From Candidatus Woesearchaeota archaeon (GTDB taxonomy: Archaea > Nanobdellota > Nanobdellia > Woesearchaeales > UBA12501): 5,741 nucleotides of DNA. A program made the position numbers and the translations under genes. The stretch spans positions 1 through 5,741 of the forward strand of contig JACQMX010000113.1 in NCBI GenBank assembly GCA_016203375.1, written 5' to 3'. Within the stretch, counting starts at the first letter, position 1; every line of letters begins with the position of its first letter. This document shows positions 1 to 5,300 of this stretch, one piece after another. Under the pieces are notes generated by a model. That model was given only the letters and a program-made list of their open reading frames with translations. It made no database searches and was not told the DNA's origin.

Positions 1-80
1 CTTACAAAATAAGATTTTTAACACTTTTCATAGAAAAATTTATAAGGTAATTACTTAATTAATAAGATTAACATTGTAGC
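1..80 (+). promoter_or_regulatory. AT-rich promoter region with TATA box and BRE-like element
   Basis: This leader has only 15 G/C in 80 bases, against 49 in the next 100, so composition changes sharply near position 80. It holds an archaeal-type TATA box, TTTATAA at 39-45, directly preceded by a purine-rich BRE-like stretch (AGAAAAA, 32-38). Archaeal transcription usually starts about 22-27 bases after the TATA centre, which would place the start near 65-70. The T-runs at 15-19 and 25-28 could serve as a weak terminator for an upstream plus-strand gene, but nothing else supports one. The element is placed to drive all three downstream genes. It is a motif match by eye; no transcript data are available. 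Confidence 0.55.
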
Positions 81-189
81 GGCACCTGAAAAAGAGGGGC
101 AAAAACGCCGAATAGAACCACCTCCCTCTAGACAGACTTCTCTTGATCAAGTTCTTGATCCGGTTCTCGCGAACGAACTTCTCGCCTTC
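73..189 (+). other. Open, coding-like 5' extension of gene 1 without a canonical start codon
   Basis: The gene 1 frame is open upstream of its first GTG back to the TAA at 43-45. From about position 76 it reads like protein: a Lys/Arg/Pro-rich stretch (KEGQKRRIEPPPSRQ), then an amphipathic stretch (DQVLDPVLANELLAFV) running into the annotated N-terminus. There is no ATG, GTG or TTG in this frame before 190, and no ATG in any plus-strand frame of positions 1-189. Candidate non-standard starts are ATT at 58, 67 or 73 and ATA at 112; a GAGGGG at 94-99 lies 12 bases before that ATA. Alternatives are that the stretch is an untranslated leader, or that a start codon was lost by mutation or a sequencing error. 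Confidence 0.4.
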
Positions 190-654
190 GTGCGGGACCG
201 CACCCTTACGAAAGAGCAGGTAAAACAGTTTTTTAGCCCAGCGTTCTATGATTGGTACCTCCAAACCTTGGACGCGGTGCCTCTTTCCATATTTCAAAAC
301 GACTATCTCAGTTCTTTGGAGGCTGTGGTAAAATATCTCAAGGAGAATCTTGGGTATCGATTTGTAAAGATAGCCAAGCTTCTCAACCGAAATACGAAGA
401 CTATTTGGGCAACCTATGCAAACGCCGCGAGAAAAATGCCTGTGGCATTTGCAATCAAACAATCTCGTTTCTTTATACCCCTCTTCTTATTTCAGAATCG
501 CGTCTATAGCCCATTAGAAGTTGTCGTACGCTATCTCAAGGAAGATTGCCAGCAGACGTATCATCAAATTTCTCTTCTTTTGAATCGTGATGACCGTACC
601 ATTTGGACCACATATAATCGCATGGTAAAGACAAAGGGAGAAAAAAATGTCTAA
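190..654 (+). CDS. Tandem helix-turn-helix-like protein, putative DNA-binding regulator
   Basis: This 154-residue protein has no signal peptide or membrane segment and should be cytoplasmic. Residues about 30-84 and 96-148 are two copies of one domain: a strand-like lead (PLSIFQN / PLFLFQN), a helix (LEAVVKYLKE / LEVVVRYLKE), then a sigma-region-4-like HTH (IAKLLNRNTKTIWATY / ISLLLNRDDRTIWTTY). The second copy keeps the motif LNRDDRTIWTTYNR, which I remember as frequent in small DPANN archaeal proteins. The likely role, inferred from fold similarity only, is sequence-specific DNA binding with two recognition helices. The GTG at 190 is the first conventional start in frame, but no Shine-Dalgarno precedes it and the frame is open and protein-like upstream, so the true N-terminus may be about 39 residues longer. 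The gene overlaps gene 2 by 8 bases, making it the leading gene of the cluster and a candidate regulator of it. Confidence is high that it is a gene and moderate on function. Confidence 0.8.
   Translation: MRDRTLTKEQVKQFFSPAFYDWYLQTLDAVPLSIFQNDYLSSLEAVVKYLKENLGYRFVKIAKLLNRNTKTIWATYANAARKMPVAFAIKQSRFFIPLFLFQNRVYSPLEVVVRYLKEDCQQTYHQISLLLNRDDRTIWTTYNRMVKTKGEKNV
277..633 (+). repeat. Internal duplication of the HTH-like domain in gene 1
   Basis: Two diverged copies lie at about 277-441 and 475-633, joined by a short linker. At the protein level they share PL-x-x-FQN, LE-x-VV-(K/R)-YLKE, LLNR-x-x-(K/R)-TIW-x-TY at matching spacing. At the DNA level the copies have diverged, so the duplication is old rather than a fresh repeat. 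The second copy is closer to the remembered family consensus (DDRTIW); the first has NTKTIW at the start of the putative recognition helix, which suggests the two halves may contact different DNA sequences. Confidence 0.8.
636..640 (+). promoter_or_regulatory. Shine-Dalgarno for gene 2
   Basis: GGGAG lies inside the end of gene 1, with six bases between it and the ATG at 647. The GGAG core and the spacing fit archaeal 16S anti-SD pairing, and they decide the gene 2 start. It is the only well-placed ribosome binding site among the three genes. Confidence 0.7.
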
Positions 655-2320
655 AGAAGAAAAATCGCTAAAAAAAGAAAGCATATCTCGTGCAGAAATA
701 GAAAAAAGACTTCACCATTATACACAATTTAAAACAAAACTGCTTTCTGCACTTGCTTCTTTAAATGACCAGCTTAGAAAAGGTCAACTTTCAGAAAAAG
801 ATTATGCCGCAAGCGTCGAAAAATTATGTGGCGGCACATCACAGCAAAAAATCGACTATTACGATTCCATCATTAATGGGTGCAAAGAAGAACTTCATGC
901 ATCCGGGAAGCAGCACGGAAGAAAGCCGATATTCTCCGTAACTTCTCTTACGGTGGTGATTGCCATAATCCTCTTTGCTCTGGTTATTGCTATTCCAAAC
1001 TGGAACAGCATCAAAGGATTTGTCGTCTATCACCCGCAATATGTTGATGTTGCTGTCAATACCTTTGTTCCTGAGGATGCAGTTATTCTCCTTTCTGCTG
1101 ATCAACAAGAGTTAACCATGAATCTTAGCGAGCTTAATCTCACCCTTATTACGAGCGTCTATCAGCATACGCTCATCCAAGGGTATTATATCGAAGAAGT
1201 AACCCTTGATATCGCGAATCTTAGCTTTGCGAATGCTGCTGAGTTCACGTTGCGCATTTTGCATAACGGAAGCCTTCTTTTCAACACTACGGTGCCAATC
1301 CTTTCTCCTGTTCCAACTCCCTCCCCAGCAGGCCAACAACCACCGCAATCAGAAAGTGATCAACAGCAAGACGTTGGAATAAACACGCCCCTAGATACTA
1401 ATACTACATCTGCGCTATCACCAATCCCCACAACATCCACAATATCATTTATCGCCAAGCTGAACAAGGAAGCCTACGCGATAAACGAAACGGTATTCAT
1501 ACTTATTACGCCGGAAAATGCAAGCTATAGCATTACACTTACTGATTCAGTTGAGGCTGTTGCCACCATTGATACGCTCAACCTAACTCCTCAATTACAA
1601 GGCCAGTATAGCTTGAATGTCCTCCTTTACATTGGAGACCAAAGCCAGCGATTTGTGCTTCCCTTCACCGTTGGTGATGTTACTAATATTTCTACAAACA
1701 TCACGAGCAATATCACGAGCAATGCGACAAGCGCTACGGCACAGCCAATTTCCGCAACTCCTCAAATGCTTAGCACAAGCGGCGATGTTCGTGTTCCTCC
1801 GTTCGAGCGTATACGAGCAGATAGGGCTTCTGCGCCTCAAGGATGGTATATGCAGCAAAGCGGCTTAACGGATACTGATGAAGCCTGTGTCGATGAAAAC
1901 AGCTGGGAACTTACGGATGAAAGCTACAGGGGCTCAAAGGCGATGGTATACCGCCCAACAAGGGATACGCTCGTTTGCGGATTAAAGCTCGCATCGTTTA
2001 GCACTGTGGCCGCAAACCAGTATCTCGTGGAATTCTATTTCAAGACGAACTTTACGAATCCAATTTCGACGTTAAGTTTCTTGAATTATGGGGATGATAA
2101 TTGCGAGGTAGTGTTCAATGGCAACCAGATTGTTGAAAGCAATGAGTGCACTGCCACGCTAACTGATGCCCAGAATGGCTGGAAAAGAATATCCATCGTC
2201 TGGCCGATTAACGAGCATCAGCCTGCTGATCTTTACTTTAGTCCACCAACCCTCCTTCGCGCGAATGGAGAAAATGGTGCAATCATCATTGACGAGGTTT
2301 CCATAAGCAAGATACGATGA
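647..2320 (+). CDS. Single-pass membrane glycoprotein with cytoplasmic helical head and jelly-roll-like ectodomain
   Basis: The protein has 557 residues. Residues 1-94 are charged, Lys-rich and predicted helical (EIEKRLHHYTQFKTKLL, then QLRKGQLSEKDYAASVEKL), without a signal peptide. A hydrophobic helix at about 95-117 (TVVIAIILFALVIAI) is the single membrane anchor; Arg/Lys just before it favours the N-terminus in the cytoplasm. Outside follow a beta-rich domain (about 127-217), a Pro/Ser/Thr/Gln linker (219-265), a second beta-sandwich-like domain (266-342), a sequon repeat linker (343-378) and a C-terminal domain (379-557) that ends in IIIDEVSI, as many carbohydrate-binding jelly-roll modules do. 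That last domain holds four Cys (414, 444, 486, 501), possibly two disulfides. All 14 N-X-S/T sequons lie after the membrane helix, which supports the topology and surface glycosylation. I recognise no catalytic motif. A role as surface receptor or as anchor for gene 3 is inference from context. Confidence 0.85.
   Translation: MSKEEKSLKKESISRAEIEKRLHHYTQFKTKLLSALASLNDQLRKGQLSEKDYAASVEKLCGGTSQQKIDYYDSIINGCKEELHASGKQHGRKPIFSVTSLTVVIAIILFALVIAIPNWNSIKGFVVYHPQYVDVAVNTFVPEDAVILLSADQQELTMNLSELNLTLITSVYQHTLIQGYYIEEVTLDIANLSFANAAEFTLRILHNGSLLFNTTVPILSPVPTPSPAGQQPPQSESDQQQDVGINTPLDTNTTSALSPIPTTSTISFIAKLNKEAYAINETVFILITPENASYSITLTDSVEAVATIDTLNLTPQLQGQYSLNVLLYIGDQSQRFVLPFTVGDVTNISTNITSNITSNATSATAQPISATPQMLSTSGDVRVPPFERIRADRASAPQGWYMQQSGLTDTDEACVDENSWELTDESYRGSKAMVYRPTRDTLVCGLKLASFSTVAANQYLVEFYFKTNFTNPISTLSFLNYGDDNCEVVFNGNQIVESNECTATLTDAQNGWKRISIVWPINEHQPADLYFSPPTLLRANGENGAIIIDEVSISKIR
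1697..1732 (+). repeat. 12-base tandem repeat encoding NITS-NITS-NATS
   Basis: Three consecutive 12-base units (AACATCACGAGC, AATATCACGAGC, AATGCGACAAGC) encode residues 351-362 of gene 2, each carrying one N-glycosylation sequon. With the NIS just before, four sequons fall within 13 residues. The units sit in the flexible linker between the second beta-rich domain and the C-terminal jelly-roll-like domain. Unit-number changes here would alter linker length in four-residue steps without breaking the frame. Confidence 0.8.
2317..2320 (+). promoter_or_regulatory. ATGA stop-start overlap coupling genes 2 and 3
   Basis: The TGA of gene 2 and the ATG of gene 3 share four bases. No Shine-Dalgarno is correctly placed: GAGGT at 2294-2298 ends 18 bases before the ATG, too far for normal use. 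Initiation of gene 3 probably depends on ribosomes finishing gene 2, which would tie the amounts of the two envelope proteins together. The start is supported independently by the signal peptide that begins at this ATG. Confidence 0.75.
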
Positions 2321-2391
2321 AAGCAAGAAACATCATTCGTTGGATAGTGTACCTTTCCATCTTCCTTAGCTGCGTCTCTTTTGCTGCAGCG
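2317..2391 (+). other. Sec-type signal peptide of gene 3
   Basis: Residues 1-25 have the three classic parts: a basic n-region (MKARNIIR), a hydrophobic core (WIVYLSIFLSCVSF) and small residues before a likely cleavage site at AAA/ING. The Cys at residue 19 is not followed by the spacing of a convincing lipobox, so lipoprotein processing is unlikely. The first sequon (NGT, residue 27) comes immediately after the predicted cut. Confidence 0.8.
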
Positions 2392-5300
2392 ATTAATGGG
2401 ACTATCGTCTGGTCGAATAGCAGCATCGTTGGAGGTATTTTTGCCATTCCTTATACTTCACCAACAACAATCGGCACGACCTACAATGCCATCAACACAA
2501 CCAACTCCGCAATACAATACCTGAAGGCCGAAACAACCTTTTATCGCGATGAAATGATTGTCGCGTTATCGAATGTCAACGGATCGCTGTACGTTCTCAA
2601 GTGTGTTGACCGGTGTGATGCACAGGCGGACTGGTCAATTATTGGCAACCTCACCAACGCGATCAATTCAAGCCACATCGATAGGCAAGCGTTCGATATA
2701 GCATACGAACAATCTACCGGGCGCGCCATGGTCGTTTTCACCAACTACTCCACTGCCGGCAAGGCGTATTATTGCCTTTACAATGGCACAAACTGGACCC
2801 CTGCTGCAAACTGCAATGGCAACTTTTCTCCCGGCACAGGAAACGAAATCGACTTTGGAACAGGCGGCGTTCCCTTGTGGATAGAGCTGGAACCAAAAAA
2901 CATGAGCGATGAGATACTTATCGGGATACTGGATAACAGTAGCGCCTATGCCGCGGCTCGCTGGAATGGAAGCACTTGGCTGAATATCGCTAGTTTCGGT
3001 ACAGGTGCAGCAACGAACTTCACGCAATCCTTTGACCTTGCTTATGAAGCATTATCGGGTAATGCCGTCATGGCCTTTGATAAAACCGCGCTTGATGGAA
3101 CAACACAGCATAGAAATTACACCTCTAGTGGATGGAGCAGTGCAGATAGCACTGGTCCAGATACGGGTGCGGGAAACAATAATTGGATTGAGCTCGCGTC
3201 TGATGCAACCTCCGATCGAATTTCCATGATGGTTGGCGACTCTGAAGCTGATGCGCATCTATATATCTGGAAGCCTGATGGTTCCAACAATTATTTCATG
3301 CCCAGTGGAACCGATCCTATTGATGCGATCATTGAGCCAACAACCGGAAAGGACGTTGCCACGGTATGGTCAAAAACAAATGCGGTAGCGCTGTTCTCAT
3401 ATACAGATAACAATGCCGCCACACAAGATGTGGCTTGCTGGACATTATCCGGCAATTTCACTGCGGTAACCGCAGATGTTGGCGGCAGCAACTCAAATGA
3501 TGTCGATGGGGTTGTTTATTTCCAATCCCCTGAAGGAGGCGTTGCCTTAGCCTTGCGCGAAGATGTTGTTGATGACTTGATCGCGACGTACTGGAATGGC
3601 ACCGCGTGCCTTGCAGGAAACTTTACTCGCATTCCCACTACAGGCGTTCTTGAATCCACACTCTCCGTAACTACGGATAACGCCCCCCAAATGCCGTATT
3701 CATTTGCGTACAATAATCTTGATATCATCAGGCCATCTGTTTCAAATCCAACCCGCAATGGAACGGTGTTAAGCTTGGGAGGAAGCGTTCAGATAAATGT
3801 TACAGCAACGGATAATATCCGTATTGGGTCTGTCTTGCTTGGAAATTTCACAAACCAGACGATGACCTCGATAGGCACTAATGTCTTCCAGATTAACACA
3901 ACACCGTCAAGCCTTGGCTGTTCCGAGAACAATACGGTGTGCCAGGTATTTTTCTACGGCATAGATGGCGCGGGGAACACTAATGCAACCACATCCCTCA
4001 GACTTGACATCCTTGCTTGCGGCCAAGCGATCAATGCCTCGACTACCATGACAAATAATTTCAATAACTGTTCTGGCACTGCTATTACTATTAATGCGAG
4101 TAATTTGGTGTTCGATTGCCTGAACTTTAACATCACTTACGCGACGAATGACTTTGGATACGGCATTAATGCGACTGATAGAACCAATGTCACTATCCAG
4201 AATTGTAATATTTTTAATGGGAATGCGAGCATAACGAGCCATGCCGGTATATTTTTTTCACAGATGAAGGATGGCCAGATCCTTAACAATGTTCTGAATA
4301 TTTCCGAGAATCAGGGAATTCACATAGAATTTCTTTCCAACAATAACACTATAGCGAATAATCGGGTAAACAGCACCTCTTTCCCTCTTATCTTTGAAAA
4401 TGCTCATGGCAATAATGTGACTAATAATACCGCATTTGCGGCAGACGGTGCTAGTGCTATCCGACTTAGTGATTCGCTAAATAACAGTCTTACTAACAAT
4501 GTTGCTTCTGGGATGCTTGGCATGGAGGTTATTTCATCATCTCATAATAATACATTTATTAACAATCGCGGCATTGGTCTAGGTGATAACGGCCTTACGA
4601 TCACCTCCTCTAATGGTAACAATTTTACCAATAGCACCTTTATCAGCAACGCAAGCATTGCCATTTCTGTTGTTGGCACTGACAATATTTTTACCAACAT
4701 CTTCGCCATCATCAATCGTACTGGAACAGGAATTTATGTGGGTAACTCGGCGAACCAGTTTGTGAACACTACAATACGCTCCAATGGAACATGGATCTTT
4801 TCTAATCTTCCTGGTACAAATAATTTCACCAACACTCTATTTAACGCGACGAATGGAAGCATTCGCATCCTGCCAATTGTAACTATGCCAGACTCTACAA
4901 ATGTCTCGCTTGCGAATCTGAATATCTCTTTTAATCGTGCCTTCCTGAACAGCGTGGCGCTTTCTTTCCTGAACACCAGTGCGGAAATCACCTTAAGGAA
5001 TATTTCGTTTGAAGATCCGATACCAAGAGTTGACTTTGAGGATGATGGGACGTTTGTGGATTGTTCCGCCTCTATCTGTACTGAGTTAAGCTTTGCCAGC
5101 GGCGTGTTTGTGTATAACGTGACCCGCTTCACAACATATAGCAGCAATGAAACTGCTCTCGCCTGCGGGCAAACTATTACAACAAATAAAACACTTGACA
5201 GCAACCTTAATACATCTAGCGGAACGTGCCTCACGTTGGGGGCGGATGGGCTCACGCTCAATTGCGCTGGTTTTAATTTGAGCGGTGGTGGGAGTGGCAC

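Noticed and set aside
15..28. T-runs as a terminator of an upstream gene
   Set aside because: Two short T-runs are expected by chance in a region with 19% G/C, and no upstream coding sequence is visible in the window.
55..462. Minus-strand open frame of 135 codons over the start of gene 1
   Set aside because: It is antisense to the duplicated HTH-like domain, whose repeated conserved residues can only be explained by plus-strand coding. Its Cys/His-rich N-terminus lacks zinc-finger spacing on inspection.
252..509. Plus-strand open frame of 85 codons inside gene 1
   Set aside because: It is in another frame of a gene with strong internal protein repeats and shows no domain of its own.
2371..2376. 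Cys19 in the gene 3 signal peptide as a lipoprotein attachment site
   Set aside because: The residues before Cys19 (IFLS) only loosely resemble a lipobox, and an AAA cleavage site follows six residues later, after further hydrophobic core; ordinary secretion fits better.
2668..3027. Minus-strand open frame of 119 codons with many Cys
   Set aside because: It is a reverse-frame shadow of the propeller repeats; the Cys residues arise from complementary Ala/Thr codons and show no ordered metal-binding pattern.
4315..4860. Regular repeats that might suggest a CRISPR-like or DNA-level repeat array
   Set aside because: The periodicity of 57-75 bases exists only at the protein level; the units share little exact DNA sequence and lie in an open coding frame.
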